Below, piece after piece: positions 1 through 7,649 of a stretch of DNA of 33,322 nucleotides. This DNA is from Gammaproteobacteria bacterium (GTDB lineage Bacteria; Pseudomonadota; Gammaproteobacteria; Pseudomonadales; Oceanobacteraceae), in contig JABXIK010000019.1 of the NCBI GenBank assembly GCA_013373125.1, positions 1 to 33,322 of the forward strand. The letters run 5' to 3'. Numbering within the stretch: position 1 is the stretch's first letter; every line of letters begins with the position of its first letter. Below the pieces are notes generated by a model, which searched no databases, was not told the DNA's origin, and worked only from the letters and a program-made list of their open reading frames with translations. Made by a program: the position numbers and the translations under genes.

Positions 1-2244
1 TCTGGTGACCGCGTGCAAATGTATGCCCCAAATCCGGTGGAATCTGGTTCTAGTGTCAGTCACTTCAACACAGCAGCCTCCCCTAATGAATTAATGGAGC
101 CTCAATACACAGAAGGCCAATACACTTTAGGTTTAGCCGTGTATTTATTAAAAGACATTGGCTGGACAGTAAGCGCAGCCAGTAACAACGCACCAACCAT
201 TACAGCTGTGGATCAATCCACCAATGAAGATACAGCCAAAGTGGTGGATGCCAGTGGTTGGGGCAGCGATGCCGATAGCGATACCCTAACCTATTCTGTT
301 GCATCAAGCTGTGCCACCAACATTACTTGTAGCATCAATAGCGATGGTACGAATCTCACCATGACCCCTGCTGCTAACCACAATGGCGGCACTCATACCA
401 TTACCATTAGTGTTAATGACGGCACAGCTACGGTTAGCGATACCTTTAACTTGAATGTGGTGGCGGTGAATGATGCCCCTGCGATTTCTGGTCTGCCCGA
501 TATTGGCTCTCTCAACCAAGGCGCGACTAGCTCGACTATTGATTTAGATACTTATACCACTGACGTGGATGGCGATACTGCATTCACCTATACAGCAACG
601 GCCTGTGGTGCACATTTAACCTGTAATATTTCAGGATCTTCATTATCGGTAACGGCCGGTGTTGGCTTTGCCGGTACTGAGAGTGTGACCATTCAAGCAG
701 AAGATGCCGGAGGCCTGAGCAATACCGATTCGTTTGATGTCACCATCAATGTAGCCGGCAATTCTGACCCAGAACTTAACAGCATTGGTAACCAAGCTGC
801 GCCCGTAAACACCAACCTTGTCATTACCCTTTCCGGTAGCGATGTAAATGGCGATACACTTTCTTATTCTGAAACCAGTGACGCTGGGAATGTGGCATCG
901 ATTTCAGGTACCAGTTTAACCCTATCAAGTGCCAGTATCGGCACATACAGTGTGACCGTACAAGTGAGTGACGGTAACGGCGGCACCGATAGCGAAACCT
1001 TCAGCTTCACGACCTATGCTGAACCCAGCATCGACATTAATAGCACCACCCTAGGTAATGGCGATACGCTAAATATCTCTAACAACAGCACAGACATCGA
1101 CTTAAGTAATGTGAATGGCGCCTATAGCTATGCACTTACCTTTGAAGGAAATAATGCCAATAGTTTATTAAGTTTAAGTGGCACTACTTTGAGCATTGCG
1201 ATGCCAACTGCGGGACAGTTCGCCGGTCAGTACACACTCACGTTTACCGACAGTAATACTGGTAGCACTTATGATGTGACCTTGGTGCGCAGCCCACGCT
1301 TAGTTGTCTCTGCTAGCAAACTATTAAGCGATCAAACTGTGCAAACCCTCACCATTGAAGGTGGTGCATCCGGCACTATTTACACGCTTAGCAGCAGTGA
1401 AACGCAGCTTGCTTTCAGCAAAAATAACACCGCGGTCACTAATGTCACCGCCGATGGAAATACCAGCTCATACTATGCAGCCACTGCTCTTCTCGATGTG
1501 AACACTGTGGTTGCTAGCACAGCTGTCACCATTACGGTTGATAGTGTGTTTGAAACCGTGACCAGCTCAGGTGTCACACTGGTACCTAGCCGTAGCCATA
1601 GCATAAGTATTGAAGACACCGCAGGTAATGCATTAAGCGGCGCTACTTTGACTCTGGATACCAGCACCCTAGGAGCTTATAACTTAGAAACCAGCTACAC
1701 CTCTGACAGTACAGGTTTTGTTGAACTGGTTTTACCGGCTGATGGCGTGGATTACTCCGCTCAAGTGAGTCTATCTGGCTACACCAGTACCGACATCACT
1801 CTGGATGACCTCACTTTATCTCAAACTGTGAGTTTGGAAGAAATCACAGACCCAATGATTCTATCGGGCGCTATTACTGCATTAGGTGATTTGAGCTTCG
1901 CCAGTGAATTACCTGTGGTGACGTTGATTCTGGCCGATGATTCAGAGGTCAGCCTCACGGTTACGAAAGTGAGCAACACCTTGGCAACGTTTGAATACAC
2001 CCACAATCTTGCAACCGGTGCTGTGGATTCACTAAGTGTGACGCATAGCCAGGGAGTAGGTCTAATCTTCAATATCAACACCACCAGTAATGTAACGTTC
2101 GACATCTTTATGGAATCCAGCACACAAATCATTACCAATGGCACCACCCAAGTGGGATCCAGCGGCGGTAGCCTAGGTTACTGGCTTATGCTGCTACTGA
2201 TGCTTACTTTACTAGGTAGGATCACCAGAAAGACTCAAGCCTAA
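1..2244 (+). CDS. Secreted metalloprotease with cadherin-like repeats and GlyGly-CTERM tail (5' end outside window)
   Basis: The frame is open from base 1 and no credible start lies inside the window, so this is the C-terminal 747 residues of a longer protein. The first residues align with the end of the catalytic domain of the next gene. They include a His in a V-S-H-F context (residue 21) and the N-E-L-M-E-P segment (Met 32), the likely third zinc ligand and Met-turn of a leishmanolysin-like metzincin. The HExxH helix would lie upstream of the window. Three cadherin/dystroglycan-like Ig modules follow at about residues 58-340, with D-x-D-x-D calcium-type motifs and S-C/A-C...T-C cysteine pairs in the first two. 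A C-terminal region of about 380 residues is shared with the downstream paralog. The tail from about residue 718 has SSGGSLG, a hydrophobic helix and a basic end (RITRK), which is the GlyGly-CTERM pattern processed by rhombosortase in type II secretion-positive bacteria. Substrate unknown. Confidence 0.85.
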   Translation, partial: SGDRVQMYAPNPVESGSSVSHFNTAASPNELMEPQYTEGQYTLGLAVYLLKDIGWTVSAASNNAPTITAVDQSTNEDTAKVVDASGWGSDADSDTLTYSVASSCATNITCSINSDGTNLTMTPAANHNGGTHTITISVNDGTATVSDTFNLNVVAVNDAPAISGLPDIGSLNQGATSSTIDLDTYTTDVDGDTAFTYTATACGAHLTCNISGSSLSVTAGVGFAGTESVTIQAEDAGGLSNTDSFDVTINVAGNSDPELNSIGNQAAPVNTNLVITLSGSDVNGDTLSYSETSDAGNVASISGTSLTLSSASIGTYSVTVQVSDGNGGTDSETFSFTTYAEPSIDINSTTLGNGDTLNISNNSTDIDLSNVNGAYSYALTFEGNNANSLLSLSGTTLSIAMPTAGQFAGQYTLTFTDSNTGSTYDVTLVRSPRLVVSASKLLSDQTVQTLTIEGGASGTIYTLSSSETQLAFSKNNTAVTNVTADGNTSSYYAATALLDVNTVVASTAVTITVDSVFETVTSSGVTLVPSRSHSISIEDTAGNALSGATLTLDTSTLGAYNLETSYTSDSTGFVELVLPADGVDYSAQVSLSGYTSTDITLDDLTLSQTVSLEEITDPMILSGAITALGDLSFASELPVVTLILADDSEVSLTVTKVSNTLATFEYTHNLATGAVDSLSVTHSQGVGLIFNINTTSNVTFDIFMESSTQIITNGTTQVGSSGGSLGYWLMLLLMLTLLGRITRKTQA

Positions 2245-2254
2245 TTTGAACCTT

Positions 2255-2278
2255 AAACGCCCTTCGGGGCGTTTTATA
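2255..2278 (+). terminator. Rho-independent terminator with TTCG tetraloop
   Basis: A perfect 8-bp stem AAACGCCC / GGGCGTTT encloses the very stable TTCG tetraloop and is followed by a T-rich run. It begins 10 nt after the stop codon of the first protease. It therefore separates the two paralogs transcriptionally and argues against any start of the second gene upstream of it. Confidence 0.9.
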
Positions 2279-2374
2279 ATTAATCTATGTAATTTAGCGC
2301 CAATTACTATTATCATACGCCCTCAAAAATTAGCCGTTGTTGCCAACAAAATATTTATACTTGGTAACCTAAAC

Positions 2375-4429
2375 ATGGATGTCATAATGGTCGTACGATT
2401 CACTCTTTTAGTACTGCTCTCTACTGCATTTTTTGTCAGCGTTTCCAGTCATGCTGCAACGTGTCCTGCTAGTACTGAAAACATAAGCAATGTAACTCAA
2501 TGTACTGTTGAAGGCAGCGCATCTAATATTCAACTTAACTTCTTAAGTGGTTTTAATTCCATTTCAAGCACCAGTTCACAAGGTGGCAATAACGGTACCA
2601 CTGTAGGTGAACAGCGTCGTTTGGCTTTTATTAAGGCTGCTGAAACTTTAGCGGATCAAATTGTCTCTGCCACCCCCATTATTGTGGATGCCAGCTTTAG
2701 CGCTTTAGAATGTGATGCAAACAGTGCGGTTTTGGGCAGTGCTGGCGCAACAACACATCAAGCTTTTAATGGCAGTCCCCACCCTAAGATATTAGCGGAT
2801 ACCTTTTACCCAATTTCACTGATCAATTCGATCGCACAGTTTGACATCGCTGAGGAAGTTGCGGACATCGAAGCGGATTTTAACCAGAACCTAGGCAATT
2901 CAAACTGTTTATCAAATAGCATGTGGTATTACGGATTTGACACTCCGCCGTCAAATCAATATATCAGTTTCACTTCCGTTCTCACTCATGAAATGACCCA
3001 TGGTCTTGGCTTTGCTTCGCTTGCTAACCCTCTCACCGGTGAAAAAGCTATGATCGGCGATGAATCAGGTAACTTTGCAGGATATCTTGATGACATTTTT
3101 TCTACCTTTTTATATAGCATTACAAATAATCGCACCTGGTCCGATCCGTTAATGTCAGACACGGGACGACGCACTTCGGCTAAAAGTTATAACGGATTAG
3201 CTTGGTCGGGCGGTCATGTAAATAGCCAAGCTGTCGGTGTTTTAGCTGATGGATTCATCGATAATGATGGGGATTCGACTTTCAGTGCTGGTGATTGTGC
3301 GCTCATGTACACCCCCAATCCAGTTGAAAGTGGGAGCAGTATCAGTCACTTCACAGATGATGCTTACCCAAATGAACTAATGGAACCAAGAGACACTGGC
3401 GACACAGATAACCTTGGCTTAGCACTTTATTTGTTGCAAGATATTGGCTGGGAAACACAACCAAGTGCCAGTAGTTACCTCAAAACTACAGGTTGTGGCG
3501 CTTACCCAGATGAATCAACAATTACTCAATCAAATTCTGAAACGCTAGATCTCGTTGTTGAGGGTTTAAGCAATGAATTCACCTACGAGCTGCAAGATAA
3601 AAATGGTGATCCTGTTGAGACAATCCTTACCAAAAACGGCCAGACTATAAATATCCCTTATCCTGATTCTGGAGAGTTTGCTGGCGAATACACATTAACA
3701 TTGACTGATGGTGCTGAAACCATATCTATCAATATTATCCGCCCTTTACGCCTAGTATGGTCCGCCACTAACTTTATGGACAACCACGATGTTCAGACAC
3801 TTACTATTGAAGGTGGGGCTGCAGGCACACAATACACAATTGAGCAATCACCTGTTCAATCTCTCGCTGTGTTTGTAGAAAATACTGAAACTCAAACCGC
3901 AACAGCAAAAGCGGATAGTTTACGCTTTAATCCAGCTATTTTTAAAATAGAAAGTAGTAACCATACTGAGATCGAAACGTTAAAATTGACGGTTTCTAGT
4001 TCTGATAAATATCCGGCCGCTAAGTTAGAAAACGCTAGTATCTATCCATCTAGAGAATATTCTTTACATATCAGGGACAGTGAAAACAAACCGTTATCAG
4101 GTGTTAGCGTGAGGCTAAGCGACTCTGCGTTTTTCGAAAAACTGAACCTAGAAACCAATTACACCTCTGACCAAGATGGTAATGTAAACTTCTACTTACC
4201 TGATTCAGGTCGTAATGTAATAGCGACAATCATTAGTCGTAATTCTGAAACTAGGCTCGCCACTCTTAACCCCAGCTTCACCGATCAAACCATATATTTT
4301 GAAGCCAGTAGGTCACAAATTGAATCACCTGCATTTGGATCTAGCGGTGGCGGCAGCCTACCTATGTGGTTACTGATTTTATTTGGCTTTTTGGGATTGC
4401 CCAAGCTTCGCTACTTGAGCCAACCATAG
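2375..4429 (+). CDS. Secreted leishmanolysin-like zinc metalloprotease with GlyGly-CTERM tail
   Basis: Predicted exported endopeptidase of 684 residues. An N-terminal signal peptide (hydrophobic core FTLLVLLSTAFFVSV, likely cleavage after SSHA) supports ATG 2375, or ATG 2387 four codons later. Neither has a strong Shine-Dalgarno. An upstream in-frame TTG at 2246 is excluded because the previous gene's terminator would lie inside the gene. The zinc motif HEMTHGLGF is at about residues 205-213. A third His in the S-I-S-H-F context is at 325, followed 11 residues later by the Met of N-E-L-M-E-P; the first paralog has the same spacing. A D-N-D-G-D-S stretch just before may bind calcium. The C-terminal half (about 400-650) matches the first paralog but lacks its cadherin-like modules. 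The protein ends in SSGGGSLP, a hydrophobic segment and a basic residue, a GlyGly-CTERM signal. Physiological substrate unknown. Confidence 0.88.
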   Translation: MDVIMVVRFTLLVLLSTAFFVSVSSHAATCPASTENISNVTQCTVEGSASNIQLNFLSGFNSISSTSSQGGNNGTTVGEQRRLAFIKAAETLADQIVSATPIIVDASFSALECDANSAVLGSAGATTHQAFNGSPHPKILADTFYPISLINSIAQFDIAEEVADIEADFNQNLGNSNCLSNSMWYYGFDTPPSNQYISFTSVLTHEMTHGLGFASLANPLTGEKAMIGDESGNFAGYLDDIFSTFLYSITNNRTWSDPLMSDTGRRTSAKSYNGLAWSGGHVNSQAVGVLADGFIDNDGDSTFSAGDCALMYTPNPVESGSSISHFTDDAYPNELMEPRDTGDTDNLGLALYLLQDIGWETQPSASSYLKTTGCGAYPDESTITQSNSETLDLVVEGLSNEFTYELQDKNGDPVETILTKNGQTINIPYPDSGEFAGEYTLTLTDGAETISINIIRPLRLVWSATNFMDNHDVQTLTIEGGAAGTQYTIEQSPVQSLAVFVENTETQTATAKADSLRFNPAIFKIESSNHTEIETLKLTVSSSDKYPAAKLENASIYPSREYSLHIRDSENKPLSGVSVRLSDSAFFEKLNLETNYTSDQDGNVNFYLPDSGRNVIATIISRNSETRLATLNPSFTDQTIYFEASRSQIESPAFGSSGGGSLPMWLLILFGFLGLPKLRYLSQP

Positions 4430-4443
4430 CCATGCATTAATAT
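4415..4443 (+). promoter_or_regulatory. Candidate sigma-70 promoter of the membrane AraC regulator gene
   Basis: TTGAGC (4415-4420) and TAATAT (4438-4443) are separated by exactly 17 bp. Each hexamer matches 4 of 6 consensus positions. The promoter overlaps the last codons of the upstream protease gene. Transcription would begin near 4450, giving a leader of about 30 nt before the TTG start at 4482. Inferred from sequence only. Confidence 0.5.
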
Positions 4444-4481
4444 CGTGCACCTCTAAGAATAAAAAAATAAATAGGTGTACG
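4444..4481 (+). promoter_or_regulatory. Inverted repeat covering the ribosome-binding site of the AraC regulator gene
   Basis: CGTGCACCT (4444-4452) is complementary to AGGTGTACG (4473-4481) over 9 positions, with one G-T wobble and a 20-nt A-rich loop. The right arm contains the only Shine-Dalgarno-like sequence (AGGTG) of the next gene and ends at the base before its TTG start. In RNA reading through from the protease gene the stem would hide the start. As DNA the repeat overlaps the predicted transcription start and could be an operator. A T-rich stretch after the stem could also give weak termination. Confidence 0.5.
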
Positions 4482-5486
4482 TTGTTATTATTATCAGGTT
4501 TTGCCCTGGGCGTAATGGCGGTATTGTCTTTGGTGATCTATCGCGATTATGGTCACCTAAATGTCGCTAAAGCTTTTGTTGCCATCTTGTTTGCCGGTGC
4601 ATGTTTTCTTGTTGAGCCGCTCCTCGATGGCCTATGGGCCGACTTAGCCGCCGACCTTTACACCATGGTCCCCGCTTTATTCTGGGTTTTATGCCAGTTG
4701 GCTTTTTCCCATCGTCCCCGTGTCTTTTCATTTTTAGGTGCTGTCGGGTTATACACGTTTATCGCACCTATGTTGTCGCGTCATTTAGTCGATACAACAA
4801 CGCCTCTGTTAGGCAACTTATTTTGGACTTGGCCTTCCTATTGCGAATATCTCATGATCGTTTCAGGTCTATGGACGGTCATTTCCAACTGGTCAGATGA
4901 TTTGGTGGAGTCCCGCCGGCAATTGCGCGGGGTGGTTTTAATCGGTGTGGGCATCAGTGTGCTTTTAGTGGTAATCCCTGCCAACACCCATATTGTGGGG
5001 CGCTGGCTGCCGTATTTATCTATCAATATCATTACCCTTGTCTGCGCATATTTTCTACTTCATACCCATCAAGGCGTGTTATTCGGTTTGGTGAAAACAG
5101 AAGAGCAACCCAACACAGTTGAGCCCGAAGAAACCCCTGAACTGGATGAGGATACGCAAAAGCTAAATGCATTAATGACATCTGGCTTCTACCGCACAGA
5201 ACACCTCACCCTTAAGGAACTAGCAGCGGAATTAGAGCTACCTGAATACCGCACGCGCAATCTAATTAATCAAACTTTAGGTTATCGAAACTTCAATGAT
5301 TACATTAACCAGCTAAGGATTCGGGAGGCCAGTGAGCGCCTTATCAAGGAGCCAGAATGCCCTGTTTTGAACATATCGTTAGATGTAGGTTATCGAACCC
5401 TCAGCTCATTCAATCGTGCATTTAAAGACATTATGAAGATGTCGCCATCTGAATATCGACAACAGAAAAACCCCGAAAATGGCTAA
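4482..5486 (+). CDS. AraC-family regulator with multi-pass membrane domain
   Basis: 334-residue protein. Residues 1 to about 205 form about seven hydrophobic segments, near 1-19, 28-46, 55-75, 83-98, 108-132, 150-170 and 180-195. An acidic linker follows (about 207-230), then a C-terminal AraC/XylS double helix-turn-helix (about 235-330). The second HTH has the family pattern ISLDVGYRTLSSFNRAFK followed by SPSEYR. The frame is open back only to a stop at 4416 and contains no ATG upstream, so the TTG preceded by AGGTG is the best start. ATG 4515 is the alternative but would cut the first membrane segment. Architecture suggests a sensor that detects a signal in or through the inner membrane and binds DNA directly. 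Ligand and targets unknown. The adjacent protease genes and the short AraC gene downstream are possible targets by proximity only. Confidence 0.85.
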   Translation: MLLLSGFALGVMAVLSLVIYRDYGHLNVAKAFVAILFAGACFLVEPLLDGLWADLAADLYTMVPALFWVLCQLAFSHRPRVFSFLGAVGLYTFIAPMLSRHLVDTTTPLLGNLFWTWPSYCEYLMIVSGLWTVISNWSDDLVESRRQLRGVVLIGVGISVLLVVIPANTHIVGRWLPYLSINIITLVCAYFLLHTHQGVLFGLVKTEEQPNTVEPEETPELDEDTQKLNALMTSGFYRTEHLTLKELAAELELPEYRTRNLINQTLGYRNFNDYINQLRIREASERLIKEPECPVLNISLDVGYRTLSSFNRAFKDIMKMSPSEYRQQKNPENG

Positions 5487-5494
5487 ATCCATCC

Positions 5495-5601
5495 ATGCAA
5501 AACCTTCAAAACACCGATTTTGAGGAATTTGCACAGTCGCTGGATTTGGCCAAATATCACCTCTAGAACCCCCATAAATACAGGACTTCAAGGTTTTGCA
5601 T
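5495..5601. repeat. 107-bp element bounded by perfect 12-bp inverted repeats
   Basis: ATGCAAAACCTT (5495-5506) is exactly repeated in inverse orientation as AAGGTTTTGCAT (5590-5601). A smaller hairpin, TCAAAA...TTTTGA, lies just inside the left arm (5506-5523). No obvious target-site duplication flanks it. The left arm also begins a 23-codon open frame, ATG 5495 to TAG 5564, with no ribosome-binding site, in the same frame as the HTH gene at 5705. The whole 5487-5704 gap holds only this element and a TAATAT at 5628 without a convincing -35. It could be a small palindromic insertion, a regulatory site, or a decayed gene start. Confidence 0.5.
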
Positions 5602-5704
5602 AGTGCTTTTTGCGTATTGCAAACTCATAATATTCGAGCTTTTTCTCCCCCCGTCATACATTAGTTGCAACAAAATAATAACGAATGTTGATCGGGACTG
5701 AACT

Positions 5705-6097
5705 ATGCAATGCGCACACACTTCGCCACATATGACTGTTCACTTTCAGCCTAAACACATGGGTTTGGTGGAAGACATAAAACAGATACTTCGTACGTCA
5801 TTATCTGACCACCCGAATTTCGATATGATTGCCACGGCATTCAATATCAGTGGCCGCACCCTAAGACGCCAACTTTCTGAGGCCGGTACCAGCTTTCAAA
5901 AATTGCTGGATAACCAGCGTCGCCATTACGCCATCGACTGTTTGCAAAATACCCACATGAGCACAGAAGACATCGCTGAGGCCTTGGGCTTTAGTGATGT
6001 AGCAAATTTTCGACATGCCTTCAAAAAATGGGTCGGATTATCGCCAGCCGTTTATCGTCAACAATTTCAAAACACACAGAACAGCATGAGTGCTTAA
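5705..6097 (+). CDS. Short AraC-family DNA-binding protein (HTH domain only)
   Basis: 130 residues, made up almost entirely of a C-terminal AraC/XylS DNA-binding domain. The first HTH has FDMIATAFNISGRTLRRQL (about 39-57). The second has STEDIAEALGFSDVANFRHA followed by FKKWVGLSPAVYR (about 86-120). ATG 5705 has GGGA six bases upstream. The domain resembles that of 330-350 residue regulators of the OruR/ArgR type, whose effector-binding N-terminal domain of about 200 residues is missing. It is either a MarA/SoxS-sized stand-alone activator or the surviving 3' part of a truncated regulator. It lies 218 bp after the membrane AraC gene and ends before a strong terminator. Targets unknown. Confidence 0.75.
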   Translation: MQCAHTSPHMTVHFQPKHMGLVEDIKQILRTSLSDHPNFDMIATAFNISGRTLRRQLSEAGTSFQKLLDNQRRHYAIDCLQNTHMSTEDIAEALGFSDVANFRHAFKKWVGLSPAVYRQQFQNTQNSMSA

Positions 6098-6110
6098 GAT
6101 TAAGGCCTAA

Positions 6111-6151
6111 ACACAAAAAGCCACCCGAGGGTGGCTTTTTGTGTATTTTTT
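6111..6151. terminator. Bidirectional terminator between araC-type gene and FKBP gene
   Basis: A long perfect stem (ACACAAAAAGCCACC and its complement) with a CGAG loop carries A5 on one arm and T5 on the other, followed by a further T-run. It lies between two convergent genes, so it can stop both the HTH gene (+) and the FKBP isomerase gene (-). Confidence 0.92.
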
Positions 6152-6161
6152 AATCCAAAGA

Positions 6162-6773
6162 TTAAAGTACGTTTAGTAATTCAACTTCGAATACTAAGGC
6201 ACTGTGCGGAGGAATCGCACCTTGGCTGCCCTGTGGACCGTAAGCAAGGTCACTAGGGATGAATAGACGCCATTTAGAGCCTTCTTTCATTAACTGAAGC
6301 GCTTCCGTCCAGCCAGCGATCACACCGCCAACTGGAAACTCAGCAGGTTGTCCACGCTCAACAGAGCTATCAAATACACGACCATCGATGAAAGTACCGT
6401 GATAATGGGTACGAACAGTGGATTCACGAGTTGGCTGCGCACCAGAACCTTCTGTGATGATTTCGTACTGCAAACCGCTTTCTAGCGTCACAATGCCATC
6501 TTTCTTAGCGTTTTCAGCCAGGAAGTCTTCGCCTACTTTTTTAGCGGCTTCCGCTGCTTTCGCTTGTGCTTCTTGCATTTGCGCTTGAATCACTTGGTAA
6601 GCTTCTTCGATTTGCTCTTGAGACAATGGCATTTCAGCATTGGCTGTTGAGTCTTGAATACCTTTAAGAACGTTATCTAGGCTGAAACCTTCGAACTGGC
6701 TGCCTTTAAGCTGATCACCTACCTGACGACCAATCAAGTAGCTAACTTTTTCCGCTGGTGTATCTAATTTCAT
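6162..6773 (-). CDS. fklB: FKBP-type peptidyl-prolyl cis-trans isomerase, FklB/FKBP22-like
   Basis: 203 residues, close to E. coli FklB (206). The N-terminal helical dimerisation domain (about 1-100) starts with KVSYLIGRQVGDQL and includes an Ala/Glu/Gln-rich helix (QAQMQEAQAKAAEAAKK). The C-terminal FKBP domain (about 110-203) contains VRTHYHGTFIDGRVFDSS, VIAGWTEALQLMKEGSKW, AYGP and IPPHSALVFEVELL. The active-site aromatic and Val-Ile residues of FKBPs are visible. There is no signal peptide, so it is probably cytoplasmic, assisting proline isomerisation in folding. The ATG is preceded by GGAAA. A 16-bp perfect palindrome lies 14 bp upstream of the start. FkpA is the alternative, but that protein is periplasmic with a signal peptide, which is absent here. 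Confidence 0.92.
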   Translation of the reverse strand: MKLDTPAEKVSYLIGRQVGDQLKGSQFEGFSLDNVLKGIQDSTANAEMPLSQEQIEEAYQVIQAQMQEAQAKAAEAAKKVGEDFLAENAKKDGIVTLESGLQYEIITEGSGAQPTRESTVRTHYHGTFIDGRVFDSSVERGQPAEFPVGGVIAGWTEALQLMKEGSKWRLFIPSDLAYGPQGSQGAIPPHSALVFEVELLNVL

Positions 6774-6787
6774 AATGTTTCCAAAAG

Positions 6788-6803
6788 TTCACCCTAGGGT
6801 GAA
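6788..6803. promoter_or_regulatory. 16-bp perfect palindrome upstream of the FKBP gene
   Basis: TTCACCCTAGGGTGAA is fully self-complementary. It sits between the FKBP start codon (6773) and the rest of an 89-bp intergenic space. It is well placed to be a dimeric-repressor operator or a 5' leader hairpin. No known regulator is recognised. Confidence 0.4.
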
Positions 6804-6847
6804 AGTGAATTCGCCGCGCACTTTACCACACACAGCAATAAACTTCA

Positions 6848-6859
6848 GGCCTTAAGGCC
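6848..6859 (-). terminator. Short palindrome after the TSUP permease gene
   Basis: GGCCTTAAGGCC begins 3 nt after the permease stop codon (minus-strand reading). Only a weak T-stretch follows, so it is at best a weak terminator or mRNA-end hairpin. Confidence 0.3.
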
Positions 6860-6862
6860 GCA

Positions 6863-7612
6863 TTAGCCAAGTATCAACTTGAGCCCAACGATCAGAGTAA
6901 TCAGCTCATAGGCCCGCTTGATCCAGCCTGAACCCATCTTGATCGCCAAATGCGCCCCCACATAACCCCCAAGCAATGACCCCAGCACCAAAGCCACAAG
7001 CCAATCCCATTGGATTTGAGCCATTAAGCTCATTGTCAGAGCACCGCTAGCATTCCAGAACAAGCCAACGGCAATTAACGTATGCCCTACCGCTTGTTTG
7101 TAATTCAAGCCAAACCATTTCACTAGCCACATGGTGGCAAACAACCCGGTTCCAGCCGATAGCGCGCCATTGGCAAAACCAATCACGGCCAAGCCCAGTC
7201 CTCCCAATATTTGACCGGCTAAATGGCGATTCTTACGCGAGGGCTCCAACCCCAGACTTGGCTTAAATAAGGAATACAGGCTCAGGCCTAACGTCATAAT
7301 ACCGAGTGCGATCTCAGCATAACGATCATTCACGCCAATGATCACATATGCCCCCAAGATGACACCAGGAATACCACTGGCCAACATGAAGAGGTTTAAC
7401 CGCCAACTGGTATGCCCTTCCTTCACATTACGTACTGTGGCGCCTAAACCCAGTGCCACGGTCGCCACTTTATGAGTCGCCAAGGCCACGGAAAACGGCA
7501 AGCCCATGAATATAAGGACGGGCAGTTGTATCAACCCTGCCCCACCACCGGCAAATGCCGAGAAAATATTGGCCAAGGTACTGATCAAAAACAGTATAAT
7601 CTGGTCTACCAT
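6863..7612 (-). CDS. TSUP (TauE/SafE) family inner-membrane permease
   Basis: 249 residues, about eight hydrophobic segments, typical of the 4-TMS repeat architecture of the family. The first repeat contains the family signature region AFAGGGAGLIQLPVLIFMGLP and THKVATVALG. The second has GFANGALSAGTGLFATMWLV and AVGHTLIAVGLFWNASGALT. TSUP proteins export or import small sulfur- or carboxylate-containing anions such as sulfite or sulfoacetate. The substrate here cannot be deduced, since no sulfur-metabolism gene is adjacent. ATG 7612 is preferred over the TTG immediately before it. The gene diverges from the glutaredoxin-like gene with only 37 bp between start codons. Confidence 0.85.
   Translation of the reverse strand: MVDQIILFLISTLANIFSAFAGGGAGLIQLPVLIFMGLPFSVALATHKVATVALGLGATVRNVKEGHTSWRLNLFMLASGIPGVILGAYVIIGVNDRYAEIALGIMTLGLSLYSLFKPSLGLEPSRKNRHLAGQILGGLGLAVIGFANGALSAGTGLFATMWLVKWFGLNYKQAVGHTLIAVGLFWNASGALTMSLMAQIQWDWLVALVLGSLLGGYVGAHLAIKMGSGWIKRAYELITLIVGLKLILG
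7595..7600 (+). promoter_or_regulatory. Perfect -10 hexamer upstream of the glutaredoxin-like gene
   Basis: TATAAT at 7595-7600 would start transcription near 7607, 43 nt before ATG 7650. It lies inside the first codons of the oppositely oriented permease. No good -35 at 16-18 bp is visible, so activation by a factor, or chance, is possible. Confidence 0.35.
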
Positions 7613-7649
7613 CAAGATAATTCACTTTAAAGAGGAGCTAATCGAACGC

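Noticed and set aside
1821..2147. 108-codon open frame on the minus strand inside the first protease
   Set aside because: It lies wholly within a well-supported gene, has no ribosome-binding site and low-complexity Val/Leu/Ser composition; it is a shadow of the opposite strand.
2246..2374. N-terminal extension of the second protease from TTG 2246
   Set aside because: It would contain the strong terminator at 2255-2278 and place about 43 residues before a clear signal peptide.
5495..5601. Insertion sequence or transposon
   Set aside because: There is no transposase and no target-site duplication, and only one copy is visible, so it is listed only as an inverted-repeat element.
7506..7649. 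Longer N-terminus for the glutaredoxin-like protein
   Set aside because: The extension lies in the permease gene, has no glutaredoxin similarity, and a strong ribosome-binding site precedes ATG 7650.
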